From NCBI GenBank assembly GCA_026874595.1, contig CM049316.1:39126695-39190694 (forward strand): DNA of 64,000 bases, read 5' to 3'. A program made the translations under genes and the position numbers. How positions within the stretch are numbered: the first letter of the stretch is position 1; each line of letters begins with the position of its first letter. This document shows positions 48,649 to 58,898 of the stretch, piece after piece. A model generated the notes under the pieces. That model was not told the origin of the DNA and did not search any database. It worked only from the letters and a program-made list of their open reading frames with translations. Source of the DNA: Sipunculus nudus (Eukaryota > Annelida > Sipuncula > Golfingiida > Sipunculidae).

Positions 48649-49025
48649 GTAGTGTTTTGTGTTTTTTTTCTGTCAATAAATAAAATATGAAAAGTAATAT
48701 GAAAAATAACGAAGGGACTAAAAAATAAGCAAACTGTATTTTTCATTTGTAAGGCCAACTAGGTGGAAATCAAATGAAATTAAATCAGTCAGTAAAAATG
48801 GCTAAATATACATAAAATAATTAGATCAATTTGGTATTTTATAAGCACCGGTTCGTACATGAATTAATTTATCAAATTTTTCGTTCATTCATTTAGTATT
48901 TACAAGTATCAAGCATTCAGCGTACTACGTACCAGGAAATGTGATGTTCTGTCACATCAGTATTTCTAGCTCATTCATTCATCCATGTACGTTTAATTGA
49001 TATTTTACTAATCTCCTTTTTTCAG

Positions 49026-49079
49026 AGCCTGGAACAGAAAGAAATAAAACTGAATCTGATACGTCAAAGAGCATAAAAG
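49026..49079 (+). CDS. Exon 6: short hydrophilic stalk
   Basis: A 54-base exon lies between TTTTTTCAG and GTATTT, phase 1 on both sides. It encodes about 18 residues (EPGTERNKTESDTSKSIK) rich in Ser, Thr, Lys and Glu, with one N-glycosylation sequon (NKT). It connects the second CTLD to the membrane segment, and its composition fits an extracellular stalk. Being so short, it is supported mainly by its splice sites, phase agreement and position. Confidence 0.6.
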
Positions 49080-49790
49080 GTATTTTTGCCGTATATTTTT
49101 TAACACTTGTTCCGGTGTTTAGTCACAACTCTGTGTCTTCCCTGACGAATGTTATTGTTTTCAACGGGGTCTTTAGGAGCAAACGTTCAATACGGACAGA
49201 CAGTAATCTGGCAACGTCTCAGTTTTGCAAAAAAACAAAAACACAGACAGTTTCATTCAAATAACATTCAAAGGAGATATCTTTAATGCTGCTTTTGTAA
49301 ACCTTATTACATCCGTCAAGGAAGTTATGTTTTTACCGGCGTTTTATTTTTTAAGTCTGTTTGTTTGTTTGTTTGTCTGCAATAATATTACTCATAAAGC
49401 TATCTAAGGGTTTTAATGAAATTTATCGGATAGTTCAATTATGCAACAAGGAACAATTCATTGAATTTTGGAGGGGGTCTGGATCACCCATTGGATCCAG
49501 GAATTTTTGGAAGGAAAATGCTCTATTTCTGATAATGCCATGTCGGAGTAATGGGCTTCATTGGCGGAGGCCTGCGACCTATGCCTGCTTTACTATTATT
49601 TTTCTATTGTGGAATCATCTTAATTTGGTTATGGACACTTATATGTTCAAGCTGACTTATCATTGTCAACACATCATAATTTCACTAAAATTATGGGTAG
49701 GCCTAATTACATCTATGGGTAGAGACAAAGTTGTAAACCTTAATATATGATATACCTCGCTTCAATTTAGATTATAAATACGTTCACGTT

Positions 49791-49799
<9 letters not shown>

Positions 49800-49850
<51 letters not shown>

Positions 49851-49863
49851 CATATATATATAT
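49800..49863. repeat. (TA)n microsatellite
   Basis: TA run with one CATACA interruption, in intron 6 just before the TM exon. Confidence 0.95.
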
Positions 49864-49926
49864 ACACCGATGTATTTGTATATATACAACGATGTATTTG
49901 TTTTATTTAATTGTTATTTATTGTAG

Positions 49927-50024
49927 GCCATATACTTTCACATTTGCAAATTGCTGGAATTATAGTTGGCTCAGTTGTTCTTACCTTGGTTGTAATGGTG
50001 GTCATCCTGATAATAAGAAGACTA
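49927..50024 (+). CDS. Exon 7: transmembrane segment
   Basis: The acceptor TTATTGTAG begins in phase 1 and the exon ends in phase 0 at GTAAGT. It encodes HILSHLQ, then about 22 uninterrupted hydrophobic residues beginning IAGIIVGSVV and ending VVILII, followed by RR. The hydrophobic stretch followed by a basic stop-transfer group is what a type I single-pass membrane protein shows. It places the CTLD exons outside the cell and the NACHT-LRR exon inside. Confidence 0.75.
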
Positions 50025-50370
50025 GTAAGTTTTCAGTCAATCCATACGCTGCAAATGTGTAAATGATGAAATAATCAGTAAACGAAAATAACAATGGAAC
50101 CCCACAATTAAAAACACCTTTGGGACTGACCACAGTGGCTGTTATTTTGGGGATATCGTATTTGTAATTGTGGTCGCAATGTTGGTGTGGTCGCAATTGT
50201 CGGTGGGTATCAAGGCGAGAATCCACTGTAGATGCGAATTGCAAAATAAACTAGAAGATCATTTTTATATATTTTTAATGTGATTTAGCTAAAGAGGAGT
50301 CATTTTGTTCGTGAGAATATCATAATTACATGAGTGAAAATGCTAACTTTGTGGGGTTTTTTTTGTAAAG

Positions 50371-50434
50371 AAATGTCCTCAAAATATTCATCAAGTGGAG
50401 CAGGAAGAAGCTGTACCGTGGAATTTGCAGAAAG
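50371..50434 (+). CDS. Exon 8: cytoplasmic juxtamembrane segment
   Basis: The acceptor is a run of T ending GTAAAG (phase 0, matching exon 7). The donor is GTACCA in phase 1. It encodes KCPQNIHQVEQEEAVPWNLQ, a short acidic hydrophilic stretch of no recognised family. The basic residues RR at the end of exon 7 and K at the start of this exon together form the stop-transfer signal. Support rests on splice sites and phase only. Confidence 0.5.
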
Positions 50435-50944
50435 GTACCATTCCTGCAGAAAAGTCCTCCTCATTCAATGTAATGATTTACTGTTTTTACTCCCAGTATT
50501 TTTATCGCGCATTAGTAGAATCCTTGGACATGTTCACAGGTGAAACTTGTTTTTGTTCCAGATGTTGCCCCGAGCTATTTTAGCATTTTTAATCTATGCT
50601 TATGAAGCAGATAGAGCTAGTGTTTGTTTCTCTTATATCAATAGGCCTATATGAAACACGTTGAAAACGGAATTAGCTATAATATTAATTGACTGTCGTT
50701 AGGTACCAATATAAATGAATCTGAATTATTTTTAGTTACACTCATTTCTGGCCCGTATTGAGTGTCCATGTTTCACTTAGTGTATCATCACCTGTATGAT
50801 GATTTCATTTTAACAGTGTGTTTTCCAGAATGAAGAGACACATTCCTTCTTAACCATGTTTCGTAAAAAAATAAGAACGAAACGGAAACGCCCTTAGGTT
50901 TTTTTCAAAGAAAAAAAATACATTTATACCACTGAATATTTCAG

Positions 50945-51167
50945 GAAATAGTAAATACTCACGGAAGACATGGTCACGTCTGAGGAATTTGATAATACAA
51001 TCGATAATTAGAAAATTTGGAAAAATTGAAATTTGGTCCTGTTCGACGAAACGATATCACTGCCGATGGAAGAACTATATACAGACCTGTCCTGGGTTAG
51101 AGTTAAACGGGCCGCAGCGGAATTGAAGAAAATATCTTTGCAAGATTACACGGAAGTTTTTGACAGG
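50945..51167 (+). CDS. Exon 9: linker preceding NACHT (start uncertain, frame break)
   Basis: The 3' end is secure. The frame VFDR ends at 51167 before GTATGT, in phase 0, exactly matching the next exon. Residues PMEELYTDLSWVRVKRAAAELKK and ISLQDYTEVF resemble the segment just before the NACHT domain in metazoan NLR-like proteins. The 5' end is uncertain. The best acceptor (ATATTTCAG at 50944) continues exon 8 in phase 1, but that frame is +1 relative to the secure 3' half, and the correct frame has TGA near 51027. Either a one-base indel lies around 51015-51035 or the true acceptor is different. Alternatives considered are AG sites at 50828 and 51011. Confidence 0.5.
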
Positions 51168-51300
51168 GTATGTTTTAAAGATACGAGCAGATTTGCTTTT
51201 GTATACATGATAAATTTAGGAAACGAATCATGGCAAACATTTTAAAATGATTACAGCATGCTGTACCATATATTAAACTAACTGTATTTTACATATTCAG

Positions 51301-54300
51301 GGATACGATCTAAGCGAGGCTCTCCACGTGTACATTCAAGGTCAACCGGGAAGTGGACAAACAACAATGACAAAAAAATGTCTCCTTGACTGGGCATTAT
51401 ATTGCAGGTCCAATCTTATATTTAGACTGGTTACATCCGTTTGGGCTAAAGCCCGCCGGTTATCCCAATTTGGCATTATTGTACCGATATTCATGAGAGA
51501 TGTGAGAGAAAACGAATATGTGGAGTCAGTGATCTGTCGTCAACTCGACATTCATGACAGTTGTGCGTCGATATTCCGTCAGATCCTTGAAGATCCTAAC
51601 CGAAACGTCTTGATCATCCTGGAAGGATATGACGAGTACAGAGAGAATATATCATGTCACGTGACAGATCTCGCTCACAGGAAAAGCATGAAACACATTC
51701 ATCTTTTAGTGACATCTAGACTTTCCCCAGAGTTCCACTATAGGCACAATAATAATCTACTGACGTCACAAGTATTACTTCATGGTTTCTCGGAGATCGG
51801 GAAATCTGTTTACATGTCAAAGTTTTTCAAGAACCAACAAATAGTGTCAGATTTAGCATCGGCAATCAAAGGCACAGCTGGTGCTGAAGAGCTGAGTCGA
51901 TTTCCAGCAATATTGCTTATTATTTGTATAATGTGGCGTGACATGAAAAAGCTTGCAAACAATATAACTGACTTTTATAAACAATTCGTTGTATATATTT
52001 GTGGTCGGTACGAAAAAAGACTACGGACCTTCAAAGGGACTCTGGAAGAGGATCGTGTCTTAGGAAAATACCATCAGTCATTGATTCAAATAGCAAAAGT
52101 GGCAAAAGATGGATTGATGGGTGACAAACTTTTGCTTACATTCTCATTCCATGCAAGCTGTCAGGGACGTACTAGATGACACAGCGTGGGCTCTTGGGTT
52201 TTTGAGGTGTGAGCACAATACTTTAGCGGACAAGTTTGTGAGTTTTCCTCATAAAACCGTACAAGAATTCTTCACGGCCTACTTCATTGTTCACTGTGAC
52301 TCAGCAGCCCGTATCCATTTACTGACCTGTCTGTCTGAGGCACCTAACGCCCTGAGAGAAGCCAACATGATTGTTACTTTTTTGAAGGGGATGAAAGGCG
52401 AACTCCTGACTAAATTCATTAATACCATAATCAAGGGGAACGAGAGTGAACGGGCAAAGACCAGAACAGCCGTACAAATAGCCTACCTTGCTGTATAGGG
52501 GACATCGAAATAAAACTACCGAAAATTATAGAACTAGAGCTTAGTGACAATTACACGGCTGAGGTATTACAACGCTACTGCAGTATGGACGCTGATGACG
52601 TCAGGGAAATCTCAGTCTGGGCAAGTCACGTGAGTAAACTGAGAATGATCGGGATGATGAAGACATCAAATTTAGAAATACTGAAGGTTTATCAAACAGA
52701 CGAAGTTGCGGATTATAAACCAGATATACCGATGGACATACCTCACCACCTAAAAGCACGTCAGATAAAAGTGACGGGATTCAATAAAATTAACATTGAT
52801 GACATTTATGCATTCACTGACATGATAGGTGAAGGAACAACAATTCGGGTATGTCAGAGTGACTTCAGCATTACCATAGAAACCAAAATGACGGCTAAAC
52901 ATAAACTGTCTCGAGCAGAGGAAATTTCCTTCAGTGACTGCAGTGTAGGAGCTGGTGTTCTCGTACACTGGCTTGAAGTGCTGGAAAGAACGGCAGGTTT
53001 AGCAAACCTGGATATTCACTGTTATGAGTCGGACCCAATACTTTATACAGATCTGGCAAATGCTTTCAAATGGACTCCCAGAAGGGTGTCAATAAATATG
53101 TACCACCACACAAGAGATGAAGAGATGACAGTTTCACGGAGAACGTAAGCAGTAGCACATCCGTCATTGAGACTTCTCTGAATAAGATGTTCTACTGCGG
53201 GGGAGAGTTCAATGATCAGGGACCTAGGTATATTGACCAATCACTGACATCACTGTTAGTGTGTAATCTTTTATCAAGCAAAATGACTTATGACACTCTG
53301 AAAGAACAAGTGGCCGGACTAAAATATCTCGAAGAAATGAGATTGTATGAACTGAATGCACAACTGTGTAATATAAATCCTGTAGTAAAGGGTCTAGGCT
53401 CGTGTGCTGAAATGCATGTACTCGACCTGGCAGGGTGTGTGACGGATGATGATACATGTACAGCTACAGCTGCTCTCATTCCAATGCTCAAAAAGTTGAA
53501 AGAATTTCGAATTTTTCGTTGTGATTCTGAAAATGCGGCATTATTAGTCTTAAAATCTCTGCTAGAAACCCCGAATTTACAGATACTAGATTTGTCATGT
53601 AACCTCAATAACGCCACCGGAGCAAATGTGGTCGACACGCGAGGCAGACGCGCAGGAAATGAAGCGAGCCCTGAAATGTACAAGGCTTTGGGTGCCTGGA
53701 TGCGTGAGGCCGGTGAGTTACGTGAGCTCCGTCTGGGTAGATGTGACGTACCCTCAGCCTTACAACCAGTAGTGACAGCGTTACAGTACACACCACACTT
53801 ACAGACGCTCGATCTCTCCGGTAACATGGCCGAGCTTGAAGTGTTTAAAATATTAGGAGATCAGCTCAAAATGTTGAAGGAGCTTAAAGTCCTCCGTCTG
53901 TGTACGTGTGAAGATAAAAATGCATTAGAACACGTGATCAATAAATTACCATTCACTACAGGATTAAATGTACTTGATATATCTGGTGTAATGGAAAAGG
54001 TGTCAAAACGAGGGGCTTTCAGTGAATTACATATAAAATATAACCATGCCCTAGATAAAACATATAAGGATCTAGGAGTTTTACTGCAACACCTGCCAGA
54101 TCTCGGTGAGCTCCGTTTGTGTCGGTGTGACCAGGTAGATGCCGTGAGACCAGTGATCAGAGGACTACAGCACACGCCCAGATTACATACACTAGATCTA
54201 CTGGGGAACGAGGTGACGTCTGACGTGTTCACAGAGTTAGGGAAGCAGCTGTGCAGGCTTAGTGAGCTGAGAGAGTTACGTTGTGTGTTACTGTAAACGT

Positions 54301-55137
54301 CTTAATGCCATGAAGGAGATCGTACAAAACTTGCATCACACACCAGGTCTGGTGGTTTTAGATCTGACAGGTAAAATGGTATCCAGAAAAGACCGAGGAG
54401 TGGCAAAACACAAAGGGAACCAAGCAGACCGTGTTGTGTATGAGATATTAAACCACCAGCTACAGCGTCTGCCCCGGCTCCGTGAGTTACGTGTCTGTGG
54501 GTGCCCCAGTGATCGACGTGGTGAAGCTGTAGCTGTAGTGAACGGTCTACAGTACACACGCGGGCTGCAGGTGCTGGAGATGAGAGACTTGTCTCTGACT
54601 GAAGCAGATGTGGAGCAGCTGGATGAGAGGCTGGTGAACCTGTGTGAGATGAGACAGCTGCTGCTGGGTGGCTGTGATGTGTATGACATGACCAGTAAAC
54701 GTCATGATGAAACAAACACAAGTAAACAAATACACCAGGCCTGGGCCGCCTGTATCACATGGCTGTCTGAACTGTGTCTTTTACAAGTGTTAGATCTTGG
54801 TAATAATAACATAGGTAATGATAGGATAGTACAGCTGTCCCGGCAGCTCCCATCACTCACCCACCTTGACGCATTGTACATGATTCGCTGTGGTCTGACT
54901 GACACCCAGGCCGTGTTACAGCTGATCGACGTCCTCCCGTCATGTCCTACACTGAGTTTGTTGAGTCTCGACCAGAACCACCTGGATGACGGACTGGAGC
55001 AGATCGTCAACATGACACAACAACTGTCAGGACTTTACTGGTTACGTCTTGGATATAACAAGTTGAGTGATGTCGTTATGAAGAACATTAAACAGCATAT
55101 TAAAAAGGAACTCCCACACCTGAACCTGTTGGTGTAA
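51301..55137 (+). pseudogene. Exon 10: NACHT ATPase plus leucine-rich repeats, four frameshifts
   Basis: The acceptor ACATATTCAG is phase 0. The NACHT P-loop is at 51340-51366, reading GQPGSGQTT; the catalytic Lys of GxxGxGK[ST] is Gln (CAA at 51358-51360). The Walker B-like strand is NVLIILEGYDEY at 51604-51639, with Glu in place of the usual first Asp. Sensor-type motifs follow (HLLVTSR at about 51700-51720; FPAILLIICIMW). The NACHT-associated helical part ends with SFPHKTVQEFFTAYF. From about 53.2 kb there are many ribonuclease-inhibitor-type LRRs, e.g. LRELRLGRCD, LQTLDLSGN and LRVCGCPSD, up to the TAA at 55135-55137. Open frames change at four places: 52121-52179, 52448-52498, 53100-53148 and 54240-54296. 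Each break continues the same domain in the next frame. One large exon coding NACHT and LRRs is common in invertebrate NLR families. Function as ATPase is doubtful with Gln in the P-loop. Confidence 0.8.
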
Positions 55138-56865
55138 CTTTTCTGCAAACACAACCAAAACATTTTGTTTTAATTTGCCTCATATTGAATACATGGAGGT
55201 TTCGACTTGCACATGATTTACGAATGACCTGTGCATATTTATGTAATCGCCAACTATTTCCACGTTTTAGCAGAAGGTGTATATATGTGGATTTAGGATG
55301 TAAGCATGGGAAGTCACTTAGCTCGTCTACAAATATGAAAAAGCTTCCGACGCATTGCATAATAGTACAAAAATATCCTCATTTATCTTTTAAACAGAAA
55401 TGTTTAATTTTTGTTTTCTTAAATTTCATAAATATTATTTTGATTTTTTATATTAATTTGGGTTGTTCAATTTTGTCATTGATACATATATTGTATATAA
55501 AATTTTGAATTTTGGTTATCATGTTTTCTTAAATTACACAATTCATGATTTTTTTTATCTGTTTGCTGTCTTATATTTTTTTTATTTTGGATATTTGATA
55601 TCTAAGAGCAGAAAGCATGATTGTATTTTAACTAATGTCGGATGACTTTTATATTCTACTAGAAATTGACTCTTTAGGCGTGGTCCCACAAGGGCGTTAT
55701 TCCGCTCTCTTTCTAAGGAACACATCACCTATAGTGCACCTAAAACCTCTCTTCAGATAGATTTACGCCTCGATGCTCTTTCGTGTCGCAACCCCGCGCT
55801 CTTATAGAACCCTGACAGGTTTATTTCTCCGAGGTTCTCGAAATCGGTAATGGAGTAGAACCTGGATGTCACAGGTCGCATGTCATAATTATGTATGTAC
55901 CGCTCGTTTAACATAATTTACTGTAAAAGCTACACCTGACTTATCATTACAGAAGATGCCATGTTTCTTAAAAATTGTATATTTGAAAAGGACTTGTGTT
56001 TCCTTAAACATTGGATTGAATAGCAGGAAATGTATAAACACAAGCAATGTGTGTCTCGATGGCTATATCACAGGTCAGCTCTGCCCGCCATCACGAAAGT
56101 GGTTACTAATAGATTGTAGAAATAGATCGAAGGACTGTATCTCCGCCGAGATAAAAATTTGCTCTATCTCGCACTGATAACGAATCCATTAAAACAAAAC
56201 AAAAAATATCCATATGACCACAAAACTTCGGTGCTTCTTTTTTTTTTGTACTCTTACCCAGGACAAATTTACATCAAAATCCCTTCTCAGTTTTCTATTA
56301 ATATACTACAAGAATATCTATATGAATTATAAATAGAAAGTGTCCTGTTTATTGTGGTCGCTTTTGCCACTTTTACCTGTTCGATAATGCCTATCACCGA
56401 TATATGTTGTATTAACTGGTTATATATTTTCACTTCGATGTTTTCAAATGAACTGCTGGATAAAGTCAACTTTAATCATGTTAATCATCCTAATACAGAT
56501 CTGTCTATTTCAAGTGAATAATTGAATTCAGAAATAAAATAATATTGTCTTATTCGTTTCTTTTCTTACGTTGTCATTATAATACTTATCCTTATTATTG
56601 CATATTGCAAATGTACGTGAGGGTTAAGAAGCTTTGAAATAAAGCTCAATTAAAAACTTTATATTAAAAACATGATAAAAATAACACCGAGAGTGCGCAT
56701 CATCTATTCCTTTTTTTTATGAAACCAATCGTACAATGATACTTAATGACTGACCTGTCTAAGAAAACGAAAATCAATTCGATATCATGTTAAGTTTGAC
56801 TGGAAATCCGATGAAAATGTCGTAACGACATTACGGCGTCGACGCAATTGCTGTAATTTATGGTA
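55138..56865 (+). other. 3' flank of the receptor gene
   Basis: AT-rich; no coding domain seen. The clearest polyadenylation signal candidates are AATAAA at about 56533 and 56639, which would give a long 3' UTR. A moderately GC-rich patch at 55670-55880 is unassigned. Confidence 0.35.
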
Positions 56866-57159
56866 AAACACCCATCTAACGACCACCTCGGTACAGCGGC
56901 CACCTCGAAATAACAACCATTTTTTCATGGGCTCAATTATTTTGCTCTTTTTATCATATACATTTATTAGTATTAATAAATATACCTATAAATATGAAAA
57001 TACATATTATTAATAAATAAATTTATTTTTAAAAATTGTGTTGTTCTTTCACGCAAAGATTTGTGAGAACTATATAAAATAGGCGCTATATATACATGTG
57101 CAGTATTTATCAATAATAATCAAGGCTCGAGAAAGTTGAATATAAGGAATATCGGTTGT

Positions 57160-57227
57160 TTTGAACTCCGGTTGTGTCGAGGTAAAATTACCAGTCCCTT
57201 CGACTTCGACACAACGAGGTTAGCTGT

Positions 57228-57228
<1 letters not shown>
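57160..57228. mobile_element. Pogo-like MITE, right-end fragment
   Basis: CGACTTCGACACAACGAGG then TTAGCTGTA matches the right end of the complete copy at 57265-57448. Followed directly by (CA)n(TA)n. Confidence 0.55.

Positions 57229-57264
<36 letters not shown>
57229..57264. repeat. (CA)n(TA)n microsatellite
   Basis: Compound run abutting the MITE on both sides; a similar one is at 57453-57497. Confidence 0.9.
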
Positions 57265-57448
57265 CAGTGAAACCTCGTTGTGTCGCACTCGCTTAAGTCA
57301 AACCCCCCGCTTATTTCGAAGTTCCGCACTCGATATTCCGGACAACTTTAGTTAAATTAATACCAAATAAAACCCACTTGTGTAGAACCTCGGATGTGTC
57401 GAAGTTTTCTGAGGGTCCCTTCGACTTCGACACAACGAGGTTATACTG
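57265..57448. mobile_element. Pogo-like MITE, complete 184-bp copy with TA duplication
   Basis: The left end CAGTGAAACCTCGTTGTGTC and the right end GACACAACGAGGTTATACTG are inverted repeats with two or three mismatches. TA dinucleotides flank both ends. CAGT...ACTG ends with 'AACCTCG' and a TA target duplication are typical of pogo/Tigger-type Tc1-mariner relatives. No coding capacity. Confidence 0.7.
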
Positions 57449-57451
57449 TAT

Positions 57452-57496
<45 letters not shown>

Positions 57497-57504
57497 ATTA
57501 TATA

Positions 57505-57623
57505 CAGTGAAACCTCGTTTAGTCGAACTCGCTTAAGTCAAATACCACGCTTATGTCCAAGTTACACACTCGATATTCCGGACAACTCTACTTAAATGAT
57601 TACCAAATAAATCAGCTTGTGTC

Positions 57624-57626
<3 letters not shown>
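57505..57626 (+). mobile_element. Pogo-like MITE, left-end copy cut by (TA)n
   Basis: CAGTGAAACCTCGTTTAGTC begins a copy colinear with 57265 onward ('actcgatattccggacaact', 'taccaaataaa'). It runs into a (TA)n run at 57628 instead of the right end. Confidence 0.6.

Positions 57627-57627
<1 letters not shown>

Positions 57628-57671
<44 letters not shown>
57628..57671. repeat. (TA)n microsatellite
   Basis: About 22 TA dinucleotides replacing the right end of a MITE. Confidence 0.95.
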
Positions 57672-57675
<4 letters not shown>

Positions 57676-58350
57676 TCGAAATGGCGGGCACCTCGATTTT
57701 CCGATTTACGGGCACTATATCAACAAGTAGTTTGAACCTCCGTTTTGCGACCACCTGGTATAATGTTAACACATAAATTCGACCAGGCGTAGCGTTGCAA
57801 TTATATTAGTACAGACCAACAGATCAAACAAATCCAGAGCGTAGATAATATGGTGTTCACGGATGGTGTAAGCAAGGCAGATGTAATTACGTCAAGGTTT
57901 CATACTATTTTATCAGATTGGCTTTTATTTTATGCATGATAATTAAGCCCTTAACTTGCTTCTGGTAAAATTTGCGTTTGTATTTATTGTATTGATCCAT
58001 GTTTACTGATGATTATTTATCAAACGTAAATGTCGCACAAGCATTTATCGTCCATATTATAATATTACCAATAACTGATTATACCTTGACGTAACAAAAG
58101 TGCTTCATCATGAATTAGCATTCTTAATTAGTTTGATTTTAACTCATTTTAATTAACATTTTACAGGTGCATGGAAAAAAATAATAAGTAATTTCAAGGG
58201 GTCACAGAAAAATATATAATTAACAATGTGTGCCGATAAAAGCTTTTGTCAGATCCTTGCTTGCCAAGTGTCGCTTACACGTCCACCTTGAAATTGCGAC
58301 CACTTTCCCGCGGTCTTGTTAGTGGTCGTAATTTTGAGGTTTAACTGTAC
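57672..58350. mobile_element. Possible longer pogo-like element, relic
   Basis: 'aaacctcgaaatggcgggcac' at the left and 'gtggtcgtaattttgaggtttaactgta' at the right are roughly inverse, with further 'gcgaccac' motifs inside. Highly diverged; boundaries tentative. Confidence 0.35.
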
Positions 58351-58642
58351 TTCCAAAATGACGTCACGTTAACGTCATTATCTCACCTGCGGCCCTTGGA
58401 AATCTAAAAGTTAGTTGGTTGTCAACAATATATCGTATGTTCATGCTATTTTGTGGCTGAGTGGGTCATGACTAATGGCTTAGACATGGCTGTTACCTGC
58501 AGCTGTAACCTGCTGTCATGGTCTATCTTCTGGCAGGCGATAAAGTATAAGGTCTTTAACTGTTCGAGGGCTATATTCAATGGTTGTATTGGCGTTAGAA
58601 AGATAAAAACTTGGATATGCGGGACGGTCAAGACTACCTGAT

Positions 58643-58683
58643 ATTTTAACCCAGCTTGGTGAGGGTTTAAGCTGGGTTAAAAT
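58643..58683. repeat. Perfect 15-bp inverted repeat, 11-base loop
   Basis: ATTTTAACCCAGCTT (58643-58657) and AAGCTGGGTTAAAAT (58669-58683) are exact reverse complements. No following T-run; in a eukaryote this is not a terminator. Confidence 0.85.
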
Positions 58684-58898
58684 CCTGTTAATAAAGAATG
58701 AAAAGAATTTATGAACATGCGAAAATATAATGCCCAGGTTTGTTCTTGTACTTCGATTATTGCTTTTGCAAAATAACTGCACTTGTGAAATCTGAATTCT
58801 CTGTATTTTTTAACAGGTTTAACTCCTGTTATCCAAAATGTTGAGGTTCACATTTGTGTCACGGTAAGACCTGATATTTCACTTGAAGCTTTTTTTTA

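Larger units (their letters stand above)
15391..55137 (+). pseudogene. Lectin-transmembrane-NACHT-LRR receptor gene (about 10 exons), damaged copy
   Basis: This is the overall gene span. Exons were found by reading GT/AG boundaries and checking that phases agree: signal peptide, CTLD1 (two exons), CTLD2 (two exons), stalk, TM, juxtamembrane, linker, and one NACHT-LRR exon. Most junctions are phase 1 and match; the TM/juxtamembrane junction and the linker/NACHT junction are phase 0 and match. The order predicts a type I membrane protein with two lectin-like domains outside and an NLR-type STAND ATPase with LRRs inside. NACHT-LRR proteins are known mainly as cytosolic immune sensors, so coupling to a lectin ectodomain is unusual. 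Seen lesions are an in-frame TAA in CTLD2, a phase mismatch after exon 3, a frame break in exon 9, Walker A Lys to Gln, and four frameshifts in exon 10. I therefore call it a pseudogene, though sequencing indels could explain some breaks. A fusion of two neighbouring genes across the 24.9-kb intron 2 is the main alternative. Confidence 0.7.

Noticed and set aside
53288-54721. Long open frames on the - strand opposite the LRR region (up to 179 codons)
   Set aside because: They are antisense shadows of the LRR coding frame, with no domain.
58453-58782. Overlapping open frames on both strands near 58.5 kb
   Set aside because: No recognisable domain, no splice context; likely chance.
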